Made by a program: the position numbers and the translations under genes. From Halomonas sp. LBP4 (GTDB lineage Bacteria; Pseudomonadota; Gammaproteobacteria; Pseudomonadales; Halomonadaceae), in NCBI RefSeq assembly GCF_003202205.1, contig NZ_PDOG01000003.1:339285-403284 (forward strand): 64,000 nt of DNA, read 5' to 3'. Below are positions 17,114-25,887 of the stretch, one piece after another (positions within the stretch are counted from its first letter, which is position 1; each line of letters starts with the position of its first letter). The notes under the pieces are model-generated. The model worked only from the letters and a program-made list of their open reading frames with translations, had not been told where the DNA came from and made no database searches.

Positions 17114-17458
17114 TCAGATCAGGCCATACTGCTTGAGCTTCTTGCGCAGGGTGCCGCGGTTGAGGCCGAGCATCTCCGCGGCACGGGTCTGGTTGCCCTG
17201 GGTATGCTCGAGCACGGAGGCCAGCAGCGGCGATTCGACCTCGGCCATGACCATGGCGTAGAGCCCGGTAACATCACCGCCGTCCAGATGATCGAAGTAG
17301 CGTCGCATGGCGGCGTCCACGGCTTCGCGCAACGGCTGCTGCGACGCCGGCTCGGTCGGGGAGGCGTCCCCGGCGGCCCTGCCGGCGAGATCACGGGAGG
17401 GTCGGGCGTCATCTGGCCCCGACAGCTCGGGATTCTGGGGAAAGGCTTGGCTGGTCAT
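17114..17458 (-). CDS. fis: Nucleoid-associated DNA-bending protein Fis
   Basis: A 114-residue Fis. The C-terminal half, with the helix-turn-helix [20 protein letters not shown] and the ending [11 protein letters not shown], is almost canonical. The N-terminus is about 16 residues longer than E. coli Fis (98) and is Pro/Asp/Ser-rich. The ATG overlaps the dusB stop as ATGA, so the long form is probably real and translation is coupled to dusB. Fis controls rRNA and many growth-phase genes and bends DNA as a dimer. The dusB-fis operon is the classical arrangement. Confidence 0.95.
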   Translation of the reverse strand: MTSQAFPQNPELSGPDDARPSRDLAGRAAGDASPTEPASQQPLREAVDAAMRRYFDHLDGGDVTGLYAMVMAEVESPLLASVLEHTQGNQTRAAEMLGLNRGTLRKKLKQYGLI

Positions 17459-18516
17459 GCGGCACAGATTCCATCCGATGCCACGGCCCGGGCCAGGCGG
17501 CCCGGGGCCGCGGCAGGGTCGTGACGAAACAGTTCGTCAATGAAGCGGCACTGGGCTGTCGGGCACTCCAGGCCATTGAAGGTGGCCCGCAGGGCACGTC
17601 GGTCCGCCTCGTCGAGACGGCCATCACCGGCCAGGTACCAGCCGACATGCTTGCGTGCGATGCGCACACCCAGGTGCTCACCATAGAAATCATGCAGGGC
17701 CGCGAGATGGGCGCGCAGGACACTGGCGCGCTCCTCGTCGGCCGGGGGAGCGAGATGCTCTCCCTGGCGCAGGTAGTGGTCGATCTCGCGGAAGACCCAG
17801 GGATTGCCCTGGGCGCCGCGGCCGATCATGACTGCATCCGCACCAGTATAGTCGAGGACGCGGGCGGCCTTCTCGGCGGAATCGATATCACCGTTGGCGA
17901 AGACCGGAATCTTCACCGCGGCCTTGATCCCGGCGATGGTGTCGTACTCGGCCTCGCCCGAGTAGCGCTGCTGGCGGTGGCGGCCGTGCACCGCCAGGGC
18001 CTGGATGCCGGCGGCCTCGGCGAGCCGGGCCACACGCACACCGTTGTTGCTCTCGGCGCACCAGCCGGTGCGAATCTTCAACGTCACCGGCACCTCCACC
18101 GCGGCCACCACCGCCTCGAGAATCTCGGCCACCAGCGCCTCGTCGCGCAGCAGCGCCGAGCCGGCGGCCTTGTTGCACACCTTCTTCGCCGGGCAGCCCA
18201 TGTTGATGTCGATGATCTCGGCGCCCTGTTCGGCATTGAGCCGTGCTGCCTCGGCGAGCATGGCGGCGTCCCCGCCGGCGATCTGCACCGCCCGGGGGCC
18301 GGGCTCGCCGCGGTGGTCCAGGCGCAGCCGCGACTTGCGGGTGTGCCACAGGCCCGGGTCCGAGGTGACCATCTCGCCCACCACCAGGCCCGCCCCCAGC
18401 TGCCGGCAGAGCTGCCGGAAGGGGCGGTCGGTGACCCCGGCCATGGGCGCCAGGATCACCCTGTTGGGCAACTCGAAGCGGCCGATCCGGGGCAGTGAGG
18501 AACGGGTCTCGGGCAT
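17455..18516 (-). CDS. dusB: tRNA-dihydrouridine synthase B
   Basis: A 353-residue FMN-dependent enzyme that reduces uridine in the tRNA D-loop. Diagnostic motifs are [17 protein letters not shown] near residue 22, [20 protein letters not shown] with the catalytic Cys, KIRTGW, the AVHGR segment and [13 protein letters not shown]. It is the first gene of dusB-fis and has its own predicted promoter (TTCACC-17-TATGAT). Confidence 0.96.
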   Translation of the reverse strand: MPETRSSLPRIGRFELPNRVILAPMAGVTDRPFRQLCRQLGAGLVVGEMVTSDPGLWHTRKSRLRLDHRGEPGPRAVQIAGGDAAMLAEAARLNAEQGAEIIDINMGCPAKKVCNKAAGSALLRDEALVAEILEAVVAAVEVPVTLKIRTGWCAESNNGVRVARLAEAAGIQALAVHGRHRQQRYSGEAEYDTIAGIKAAVKIPVFANGDIDSAEKAARVLDYTGADAVMIGRGAQGNPWVFREIDHYLRQGEHLAPPADEERASVLRAHLAALHDFYGEHLGVRIARKHVGWYLAGDGRLDEADRRALRATFNGLECPTAQCRFIDELFRHDPAAAPGRLARAVASDGICAA

Positions 18517-18545
18517 GATGGCGTCTGCTGGCTCGAAGGGGGCAT

Positions 18546-18574
18546 ATCATACGCCCCCGGTCGTTGATGGTGAA
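18546..18574 (-). promoter_or_regulatory. Predicted dusB-fis promoter
   Basis: The minus strand carries TTCACC (18569-18574), 17 bases, then TATGAT (18546-18551), about 30 bases before the dusB ATG. The -10 box lies in a GGGGGC/GCCCCC hairpin (18538-18558), which may double as a prmA terminator. Confidence 0.6.
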
Positions 18575-18608
18575 GGCGATCTTTGGTCGGGCGAGCAACG
18601 TCCGCTGT

Positions 18609-19520
18609 TCACGTCGCCCGGTACCCGCTCAGCCGCACCCAGCCCTCGCGCACGACCGGCTCGTCCATCAGCAGGCCCTCCGCCCGATAGGCCTCGAGGA
18701 CCTCCTCGGCCTGGGGCTCGAGGATGCCGGAGAGCGCCAGCCGGCCCCCGGGAGCGACATGGCCGGCGATGGTCGCTGCCAGCTCGACCAGCGGGCCGGC
18801 GAGGATATTGGCGAGCACGACCGGATAGCCGCCGGCGTCGAGCTGTTCCGGGTAGCAGAGCCGGAAGTCGGCCTCGGCGATGGCATTGCGCTCGGCATTG
18901 TCGCGACTGGCCTGCAGCGCCTGGGGATCGATATCGGTGCCCACCGCGCTTGCGGCACCCAGCTTCAGGGCGGCGATGGCCAGGATGCCGGAGCCGCAGC
19001 CGACGTCGAGCACCTCGCGACCCGCGAGTTCGCCGGCCACCGCCAGGCCATCGAGCCACTCCAGGCAGAGCGCCGTGGTGGGGTGGGTGCCGGTGCCGAA
19101 GGCGAGCCCCGGGTCGAGATGCAGGTTCACCGCGCCGGGCTCGGGGGGCTCGTGCCAGCTCGGCACGATCCATAGCCGCTGGCCCATGCGCAGGGGCGCG
19201 AAGTCGTCCATCCACTCGCGTTCCCAGTCGCGGTCGGCAAGGAGTTCGACATCGACCTCGGGGAACGGCTCGCCGGGCATCGTCTCGGCCCAGGTGGCGG
19301 CCAGGCGCTCGAGCATCGCCTCGATGCCCTCCAGGTCGTCATGGAGCCCGGTGAGCACCGTCTCGTGCCACAGCGGGGTGGTGCCTCGCTCGGGCTCGAA
19401 CACCGGGTCGTCGTGGGCGTCCTGCAGGGTGATGGCGGTGGCGCCCTCGGCGAGCAGCAGTTCTTCCAGGGTCTCGGCCTGCTCGGAGGCGATACGGGCC
19501 TTCAGTTGCAGCCAGGGCAT
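18609..19520 (-). CDS. prmA: Ribosomal protein L11 methyltransferase
   Basis: PrmA trimethylates ribosomal protein L11 using SAM. The 303-residue protein has the family start [10 protein letters not shown], so the ATG at 19520 is preferred to one four codons upstream. The SAM motif is [20 protein letters not shown], the substrate loop [12 protein letters not shown], with [12 protein letters not shown] before the Rossmann core. Its place between accC and dusB is conserved in gammaproteobacteria. Confidence 0.95.
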   Translation of the reverse strand: MPWLQLKARIASEQAETLEELLLAEGATAITLQDAHDDPVFEPERGTTPLWHETVLTGLHDDLEGIEAMLERLAATWAETMPGEPFPEVDVELLADRDWEREWMDDFAPLRMGQRLWIVPSWHEPPEPGAVNLHLDPGLAFGTGTHPTTALCLEWLDGLAVAGELAGREVLDVGCGSGILAIAALKLGAASAVGTDIDPQALQASRDNAERNAIAEADFRLCYPEQLDAGGYPVVLANILAGPLVELAATIAGHVAPGGRLALSGILEPQAEEVLEAYRAEGLLMDEPVVREGWVRLSGYRAT

Positions 19521-19586
19521 GGCGGGCTCCATGAGGCGTCAGGGGGGCGATCGGCTCGCCGGGGTGACAGACATCGGATAACGAAA

Positions 19587-19610
19587 GCGGGGTGGCGTCG
19601 GCCACCCCGC
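19587..19610 (-). terminator. Terminator after accC
   Basis: On the minus strand, GCGGGGTGG / CCACCCCGC with a 6-base loop is followed by TTTCG, 15 bases after the accC stop. Confidence 0.75.
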
Positions 19611-19624
19611 GAAGCGCTGGGCGG

Positions 19625-20968
19625 TTACTGCGCGAGCTTCTTCTCCAGGTAGTGGATATTCACCCCTCCCTGCTGGAAGTAGCCGTCGCGCACCAGGTCC
19701 TTGTGCAGGTCGGTGTTGGTCTTGATGCCTTCCACCAGCAGCTCGTCCAGGGCGTTGCGCATGCGGATCAGCGCCGTCTCGCGGTCGGCGCTCCAGGTGA
19801 TCAGCTTGCCGATCAGCGAGTCGTAGTGGGGCGGCACCGTGTAGCCGGTATAGACGTGGGAGTCCATGCGCACGCCCAGCCCACCCGGCGGATGGTAGAG
19901 GGTCACCTTGCCGGGGGAGGGCATGAAGGTGCGGGAGTCCTCGGCGTTGATGCGGCACTCGAAGGAGTGGCCGTTGAGCTGCACCTCCTCCTGGCCAACC
20001 GACAGCGGCAGCCCCGAGGCGATGCGCAGCTGCTCGCGGACGATATCCACGCCGGTGACCATTTCGGTGACCGGATGCTCCACCTGGACCCGGGTGTTCA
20101 TCTCGATGAAGAAGAACTGGCCGTCCTCGTAAAGGAACTCGAAGGTGCCGGCGCCTCGGTAGTCGATGGTGAGGCAGGCCTGCCGGCACGCCTCGAGCAC
20201 CTCGGCGCGGGCATCGGGGTCGATGCCCGGGGCCGGGGCCTCCTCGATCACCTTCTGGTGACGGCGCTGCAGCGAACAGTCGCGATCATAGAGGTGGATG
20301 GCGTTGCCCTGGCCGTCGGCCAGCACCTGGACCTCGACATGGCGCGGGTTCTCGAGGAACTTCTCCATGTAGACGGTGCCATCGCCGAAGGCCGAGTGGG
20401 CCTCGGTGCGGGTGACGGTGACCGCGGAGAGCAGGTGGGCCTCGGTGTGCACCACGCGCATGCCGCGCCCGCCGCCACCGGCGGCGGCCTTGATGATCAC
20501 CGGGTAGCCGATGCGCCGGGCGACGGCGATGATCTCGCCCTCGTCGTCCTCCGGCAGCGGGCCGTCGGAGCCGGGTACCGTGGGGACGCCGGCCTTCTTC
20601 ATCGACTCGATGGCGCTGACCTTGTCGCCCATCAGGCGGATGGTCTCGGCCCGCGGGCCGATGAAGACGAAGCCGGAGCGCTCGACCTGCTCGGCGAAGT
20701 TGGCGTTCTCGGAGAGGAAGCCGTAGCCGGGATGGATGGCACTGGAATCGGTGACTTCGGCGGCGCTGATCAGCGCCGGGATGTTCAGGTAGGACTGGGC
20801 CGAGGGCGCCGGCCCGATGCACACGGCCTCGTCGGCCAGGCGCACGTGCATCAACTCGCGGTCGGCCTTGGAGTGGACCGCAACGGTCTTGATGCCCAGC
20901 TCCTTGCAGGCACGCAGGATGCGCAGGGCGATCTCGCCACGATTGGCGATGAGAACCTTGTCCAGCAT
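19625..20968 (-). CDS. accC: Acetyl-CoA carboxylase, biotin carboxylase subunit
   Basis: AccC carboxylates biotin on AccB with ATP and bicarbonate, the committed step of fatty acid synthesis. The 447-residue protein has the start [17 protein letters not shown], the Gly-rich ATP loop [10 protein letters not shown], the metal/biotin motif [16 protein letters not shown] and the C-terminal [13 protein letters not shown]. The ATG at 20968 was chosen by family start; the open frame continues upstream. It follows accB after 29 bases and forms an operon with it. Confidence 0.97.
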   Translation of the reverse strand: MLDKVLIANRGEIALRILRACKELGIKTVAVHSKADRELMHVRLADEAVCIGPAPSAQSYLNIPALISAAEVTDSSAIHPGYGFLSENANFAEQVERSGFVFIGPRAETIRLMGDKVSAIESMKKAGVPTVPGSDGPLPEDDEGEIIAVARRIGYPVIIKAAAGGGGRGMRVVHTEAHLLSAVTVTRTEAHSAFGDGTVYMEKFLENPRHVEVQVLADGQGNAIHLYDRDCSLQRRHQKVIEEAPAPGIDPDARAEVLEACRQACLTIDYRGAGTFEFLYEDGQFFFIEMNTRVQVEHPVTEMVTGVDIVREQLRIASGLPLSVGQEEVQLNGHSFECRINAEDSRTFMPSPGKVTLYHPPGGLGVRMDSHVYTGYTVPPHYDSLIGKLITWSADRETALIRMRNALDELLVEGIKTNTDLHKDLVRDGYFQQGGVNIHYLEKKLAQ

Positions 20969-20997
20969 GATGGGGTCCGCCAGTGTGTGTGGGAAGA

Positions 20998-21459
20998 TCA
21001 GGAGATGACGAGCATCGGCTGGTCGAACTCGACCGGCTCGCCGTCCTCGACCAGGAACGCCTCGATCACGCCATCGCGATCGGCCTCGATCTGGTTCATC
21101 ATCTTCATGGCCTCGATGATGCACACGGTGTCACCCTTCTTGACGCTGGAGCCCACCTCGACGAAGGGCTTGGCGCCCGGTGCCGGCGAGCGGTAGAAGG
21201 TGCCGACCATGGGCGAGGTCACGGCGTGGCCCTGGTAGGCGGGCGCCGCTTCGCCGGCGGGCTCGGCGGGCGCCGCCACGGCCGGGGGGGCGGCCGCCGG
21301 TGCCGGGGGCGCATAGCCCTGGGGCATGGGCTGCTGCCAGTTCGTGCCGTTGGGGTGTCGGCTGATGCGGACCGATTCCTCGCCTTCCTGGATCTCGATT
21401 TCGCTGATGTTGGACTCTTCGAGCAGTTCGATCAGCTTCTTGACCTTGCGGATATCCAT
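20998..21459 (-). CDS. accB: Biotin carboxyl carrier protein of acetyl-CoA carboxylase
   Basis: A 153-residue BCCP. The start [18 protein letters not shown] is canonical, residues about 43-75 form an Ala/Pro-rich linker, and the biotinyl domain carries EAMKMMN with Lys119 as the biotinylation site. The 248 bases upstream (21460-21707) contain no gene; a TTGACA at about 21514-21519 (minus strand) is a possible -35 box without a good -10. In pseudomonads aroQ usually lies in this gap, and it is absent here. Confidence 0.97.
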   Translation of the reverse strand: MDIRKVKKLIELLEESNISEIEIQEGEESVRISRHPNGTNWQQPMPQGYAPPAPAAAPPAVAAPAEPAGEAAPAYQGHAVTSPMVGTFYRSPAPGAKPFVEVGSSVKKGDTVCIIEAMKMMNQIEADRDGVIEAFLVEDGEPVEFDQPMLVIS

Positions 21460-21707
21460 GACTCTGTCTCGATCGATTGGTATCGGTGGGTGGCGGCAGC
21501 CCCGGCGACGCTGTCAACCCGGGCCAACTTGCAATAGATCGCGGCAAGATGGCGACTCTTCCCGCCTCTATCGGCCGTGATAAGGCATTGACGCCGGAGT
21601 GTGCCGAAAATCGGCGTGGATGTCCAGCGAGCAGGAGAACAGCGTTCGATCACGAGATTCGAGCACCTGTTCGGCGAGCTTCGCGGCCCCCGCCCGGCCG
21701 CGCAGGC

Positions 21708-23552
21708 TCAGCCCCGGCGGGCCTCCAGCCGCTCCAGCACCCCGTCCAGGTGGCTGGCCAGGGCGGCGGCGCGCACCTCGCCCTGGATGCGCGCCGCGCG
21801 GATCTCCTCGGCGTCGTCGAAGAACAGCAGGCTCGGCGGGCCGAACAACCCGAAGCTGTCGAGCAGCTCGCGGGAGGTGTCGTCGGTCTCGGTGACGTCG
21901 ACATTGATGCGGGCGAAGGAGGAGAGCGGCGCGGCGACCCGGGGGTCGAGGTAAACCCGGCGCTCCAGCTGCTTGCAGGAGATGCACCAGTCGGCGGTGA
22001 AGTGGACGAAGGCCGGGCGGCCCTCGTCGCTGGCAGCCCGCAGGGCCGCTTCCAGGGTGTCGAGGCTATGCACGGTGGTGACCTCGACCGCCTGCCCGGT
22101 GGGGGACATCGTGGTGGTGGGGGCCAGGGGGCGAAGCGGGTCGTGGGCGCCGCGGGCGGCGCCGAGCACCAGGGCGACGCCCCAGGCCAGCAGCAGGATG
22201 CCGGCGGCCTGGCGCACCCGGGGCCAGCCCTGGGCCTGGTTGACGGTCAGCGCCCCCAGCGTGACGGCACTGCCGATGGCCAGGGCGGCCCACAGCAGCA
22301 GGGCCATGGCGGGTGGCAGCAGGCGCTCGACCAGCCAGATCGCCACACCCAGCAGCAGGATGCCGAAGGCGACCTTGACCCCGTTCATCCAGGCGCCGGT
22401 GCGCGGCAGCAGGGTGGTGCCGAAGGTGCCGACCAGCAGCAGCGGCACGCCCATGCCGAGCCCCAGGGCGAGCAGGGCGGCGCCACCCAGCAGGGCGTCG
22501 CCGGTGGTGGAGATGAACACCAGGGCCCCGGCCAGGGGCGCCGAGACACAGGGCGAGACCACCAGTACCGAGAGCGCACCGGCCAGCGCCAGGCCGCCGG
22601 GGCCGCTGCGCTGGGCGCGAGCCTGCCAGGCGTCGAGTCGTCCGGCCAGCCCGGGGGCCAGGCGCAGGTTGAAGGCGCCGAACATGGCCAGGGCGAAGAG
22701 CACGAACAGTACCGCGAAGCCGATCAGTACCGGCGCGGACTGCAGCCGCGCCTGGAGGTTGAGCCCGGCGCCGAACAGTCCCATCAACACGCCGACCGCC
22801 GCGTAGGTCAGGGCCATGCCGGCCACGTAGCTGGCCGAGAGGGCGAAGGCGCGCGGGCGGGTCGGATGCTGGCCGACGATGATCGACGACAGGATCGGCA
22901 CCATCGGCAGGACGCAGGGGGTGAAGGTGAGCCCCAGCCCGGCGAGGAAGAACAGGCCCAGGGCCAGCGGCAGGCTGGCATCGCTCATCAGGGCGCTGAA
23001 GCGGCCGTCCGGGCTCTGGGGGGCGGGGGGTGCCGTGGCGGGGGTGCCGGCATCGCTACCGCCACTGTCGCCATCCTCGGCCTGCCAGCTGGCGAAGGCC
23101 GCCGGCGCCGAGCTCTCGGGGGCCTGCAGGTCGACCCGTTCCGGGGGGTAGCAGAGGCCGGCATCGGCGCAGCCCTGGAAGGTCAGGGTGAGGTCCAGTG
23201 GCCCCCGGGCGCCATTCTCCAGCGGAACCTCGAGGACCACCCGGTCGTAGAAGACATGAACGTCGCCGAGGAACTCGTCGCTCTTGAACTCGCCCGGGGG
23301 CAGCCGGGGTTCGCCCAGTGCGAGTGTCTCGTCCCTGGCCTCGACGGCGAACCGGTGACGGTAGAGGTAGTAGCCGTCGGCATTCTCGACCCCCACGAAG
23401 AGGGTCTCGCCGTCATGCCAGGCACTGGGCTGGAAGGCCTCCAGCACCGGCAGGAAGTCACCGCTGGAGCCGCTCGAGGAGAACCACTGGGCATGACCGA
23501 CGAGCGGTAGCAGCGCAAGGGCGATCAGGCAGGCCAGGCGTCTGAAGATCAA
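21708..23552 (-). CDS. dsbD: Thiol:disulfide interchange protein DsbD (TTG start)
   Basis: DsbD carries electrons from cytoplasmic thioredoxin to periplasmic disulfide isomerases. The 614-residue protein has a signal peptide (FRRLACLIALALLPLVGHAQ), the N-terminal domain with the Cys pair CADAGLCYPP, eight or so membrane segments with the redox Cys residues in TPCVLPMVPIL and VSPCVSAPLAG, and a thioredoxin domain with ADWCISCKQLE. No ATG fits. A TTG at 23552 is placed directly before the signal peptide with AAGGAAG upstream; a GTG at 23600 would spoil the signal peptide. It is divergent from the DUF2333 gene. Confidence 0.93.
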   Translation of the reverse strand: MIFRRLACLIALALLPLVGHAQWFSSSGSSGDFLPVLEAFQPSAWHDGETLFVGVENADGYYLYRHRFAVEARDETLALGEPRLPPGEFKSDEFLGDVHVFYDRVVLEVPLENGARGPLDLTLTFQGCADAGLCYPPERVDLQAPESSAPAAFASWQAEDGDSGGSDAGTPATAPPAPQSPDGRFSALMSDASLPLALGLFFLAGLGLTFTPCVLPMVPILSSIIVGQHPTRPRAFALSASYVAGMALTYAAVGVLMGLFGAGLNLQARLQSAPVLIGFAVLFVLFALAMFGAFNLRLAPGLAGRLDAWQARAQRSGPGGLALAGALSVLVVSPCVSAPLAGALVFISTTGDALLGGAALLALGLGMGVPLLLVGTFGTTLLPRTGAWMNGVKVAFGILLLGVAIWLVERLLPPAMALLLWAALAIGSAVTLGALTVNQAQGWPRVRQAAGILLLAWGVALVLGAARGAHDPLRPLAPTTTMSPTGQAVEVTTVHSLDTLEAALRAASDEGRPAFVHFTADWCISCKQLERRVYLDPRVAAPLSSFARINVDVTETDDTSRELLDSFGLFGPPSLLFFDDAEEIRAARIQGEVRAAALASHLDGVLERLEARRG

Positions 23553-23742
23553 AACGGTCTTCCTTTTCCAGGTGATCGCGACTAGGACTCCGGCGGCCAC
23601 TCGGGGTTCCGCACCAGGCGCCGCGAGAAGGATCAGCTGCTAGGATAACCCAGGGAGCCGGCACTGTGGATCAGATGATGCCGGTTTCGGCTGCGCCCCA
23701 ATGTCGCGCCGCTGCCTTCGCCACCATCAGGGAATCAGGACC

Positions 23743-25026
23743 ATGGCTTTGACGGAAAAGGGCGCCGCCAGGCGCCGCAGGAAGGTCGAGGCGCTCGAGC
23801 GCCCGGATTACGGCTGGATATGGAAGCCGCTGCTGGCGCTGGTGGTGATCTACCTGCTGGTCACCGTAGCGCTGGGGATCTGGTGGAGCCGGCCGCCGGC
23901 CGCCTTCGATGTCGAGCAGGCCACCGCCGAGCGGCGCGGCGAGGCGGCCTCCAGCCCGGCGGCCCGCGGCGCCGTCACCACCACCAGCCTGATGACGGTG
24001 GTGAGTACCCTGCTCGACAAGCCCGGTGGCTACCTGCGCAATGACATCGCACCGCCGGGCCTGTGGCTCGACAACATGCCCCAGTGGGAACTGGGGGTGC
24101 TGAACCAGGCCCGTGACCTCTCCCGTGCGCTGCCGGCCATGGAGGAGGGCGACCATCCGGTGCTCGAGGAGGTCGTCGAGCGGCTGGACGGGAGCAGCCG
24201 CGACTGGCTCTATCCCTCCACCGAGCAGCGCCTCGAGCAGGCATTGGTGGCCCTGGACGAGTATCTGGTGGCGCTCGGCGAGTCGGGCGGTGCCGGCTTC
24301 GCCGCCGCCGCCGGCCTGGCGGCCTGGCTGGAGCAGGTCGCCTGGCGACTCGACGACCTGGGGCTGCGGCTCTCCGCCAGCGTCGGTAGCCGCGAGCAGT
24401 TGCGCAACCTGGACATCGCTACCGGCGATCTGCCCCCGCGTACCCCCTGGTACCGGGTCGACGACATCTTCTTCGAGGCGCGGGGAACCGGCTGGGCGCT
24501 TTCCCGTCTGCTCGAGGCGGTGCGGCGCGACCAGGCGGACGTGCTCGAGCGGGCCGGTGTGTCGGGTGAGTGGGAGATGCTCGTCGCCGAGCTCGAGCGG
24601 ACCCAGCGCCGGCTGTGGAGCCCGGTGGTGCTCAACGGGTCGGGCTTCGGCATCTTCGCCAACCATTCGCTGGTGATGGCCAACCATGTGATCCGCGCCC
24701 GGGACCTGGCGCGGGACCTGGTCGCGGCACTCGAGGCGCCGCCGGCCGGGCTGGCGGCCCCCGAGGCGCTCGAGGACGAGGGGCCCGTCGAGCCGCCGGT
24801 GGAAGCGGTGGAACGCAGCGAGGATGCCGGGGGCGAGAGCCCGCCGCCGGCCCTGGCGTCGCCCGAGGAGGCTCGGGAGGACGAGCGGACGGGAGAGCCG
24901 GCCCCGCTGTCGGAGCCGGACGAGGCGCCCGTTCCGGAAGCGGATCAGGACGAGTCGACGATCCCGGAGGCAGATCAGGACGAGGCGCCGGCTTCGCCGG
25001 CAGAGGGTGATCCCGACGAGGAGTGA
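23743..25026 (+). CDS. DUF2333 family membrane-anchored protein
   Basis: A 427-residue protein matching DUF2333. It has a basic N-terminus (AARRRRKVEALERPDYGW), one membrane helix at about residues 26-48, and a large alpha-helical extracytoplasmic domain with conserved-looking TTSLMTVVSTLLDKPGGYL, NMPQWELGVL and VDDIFFEARGTGWAL. Function is unknown. The last 90 or so residues form an acidic, Pro-rich tail with the repeated PEADQDE, probably disordered and typical of halophile surface-exposed segments. The ATG of MALTEKG has CAGGA upstream. A strong terminator follows. Confidence 0.85.
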   Translation: MALTEKGAARRRRKVEALERPDYGWIWKPLLALVVIYLLVTVALGIWWSRPPAAFDVEQATAERRGEAASSPAARGAVTTTSLMTVVSTLLDKPGGYLRNDIAPPGLWLDNMPQWELGVLNQARDLSRALPAMEEGDHPVLEEVVERLDGSSRDWLYPSTEQRLEQALVALDEYLVALGESGGAGFAAAAGLAAWLEQVAWRLDDLGLRLSASVGSREQLRNLDIATGDLPPRTPWYRVDDIFFEARGTGWALSRLLEAVRRDQADVLERAGVSGEWEMLVAELERTQRRLWSPVVLNGSGFGIFANHSLVMANHVIRARDLARDLVAALEAPPAGLAAPEALEDEGPVEPPVEAVERSEDAGGESPPPALASPEEAREDERTGEPAPLSEPDEAPVPEADQDESTIPEADQDEAPASPAEGDPDEE

Positions 25027-25035
25027 TCACCCGAC

Positions 25036-25072
25036 ATGCAAAGGGGCCGCCCCTCGGGCGGCCCCTTTGCAT
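25036..25072. terminator. Bidirectional terminator between the DUF2333 gene and ppa
   Basis: A perfect 17-bp inverted repeat, ATGCAAAGGGGCCGCCC / GGGCGGCCCCTTTGCAT, with loop CTC lies between convergent genes. It is the strongest hairpin in the window. Confidence 0.88.
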
Positions 25073-25087
25073 GTGCGCGCGGCGTGC

Positions 25088-25618
25088 TCAGGCCTTCTGG
25101 TACGCGGCCACGGACTTCTCGATCGCCTTGCGGGCGGCCTCGGCCCCTTCCCACGATTCCACCTTCACCCACTTGCCCTTCTCGAGATCCTTGTAGTTCT
25201 CGAAGAAGTGGGCGATCTGCTGGCGCAGCAGCTCGGGCAGGTCGGTGACCTCCTGGACGTCGTCGTAGAGAGTGGAGAGCTTGGGGTGCGGCACGCAGAC
25301 CAGCTTGGCGTCCTCGCCGGCCTCGTCGGTCATGTTGAGGATGCCGACCGGACGGGCACGGATCACGGCTCCGGCCTGGACCGGATAGGGCGTTACCACC
25401 AGGGCATCCAGGGGGTCGCCATCGTCGGCCAGGGTGTGCGGGATGAAGCCGTAGTTGGCCGGATAGAACATCGGGGTGGCCATGAAGCGGTCGACCAGCA
25501 GCGCTCCCATGTCCTTGTCGATCTCGTACTTGACCGGCGCGTGGTTGGCCGGGATCTCGATCGCCACATAGACGTCGTTGGGGAGTTCCTTGCCGGCGGG
25601 GATGTTGTCGAAGTTCAT
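25088..25618 (-). CDS. ppa: Inorganic pyrophosphatase, family I
   Basis: A 176-residue soluble Mg-dependent pyrophosphatase. The family I signature [10 protein letters not shown] holds the metal-binding Asp residues; [23 protein letters not shown] and [11 protein letters not shown] are also typical. GAAGGAAG lies upstream of the ATG. It may compete for PPi with the PPi-dependent phosphofructokinase at 27969. Confidence 0.97.
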   Translation of the reverse strand: MNFDNIPAGKELPNDVYVAIEIPANHAPVKYEIDKDMGALLVDRFMATPMFYPANYGFIPHTLADDGDPLDALVVTPYPVQAGAVIRARPVGILNMTDEAGEDAKLVCVPHPKLSTLYDDVQEVTDLPELLRQQIAHFFENYKDLEKGKWVKVESWEGAEAARKAIEKSVAAYQKA

Positions 25619-25668
25619 CGTCGCTTCCTTCGGTTGGCGAAAATCCGGATAGGCGAAAAATCCGGCGA

Positions 25669-25698
25669 ATTATACGGAGCCGGAGAGGGGATTACCAA
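25669..25698 (-). promoter_or_regulatory. Predicted ppa promoter
   Basis: On the minus strand a perfect -10 TATAAT (25669-25674) has TTGGTA 18 bases upstream (25693-25698). The leader contains a direct repeat, GCGAAAATCCGG and GCGAAAAATCCGG in complement at about 25636-25665. Confidence 0.65.
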
Positions 25699-25887
25699 TG
25701 CGACATAGGTGTCGTGACACGGGGCCGCAGGCCGAACCGTGGCGGTCTTGCGGGGTGGGAGGGCCGTCTTCGGCGGTGGTTGACACCCCGGCGACACCGC
25801 CATGAGTGTATCATGGTGTCCCGATGAACCCCTGGCCCGTGACGACGTGCCGTTTCGACCCCGAGGTTCGACCCTGAGGAGAGCAAC

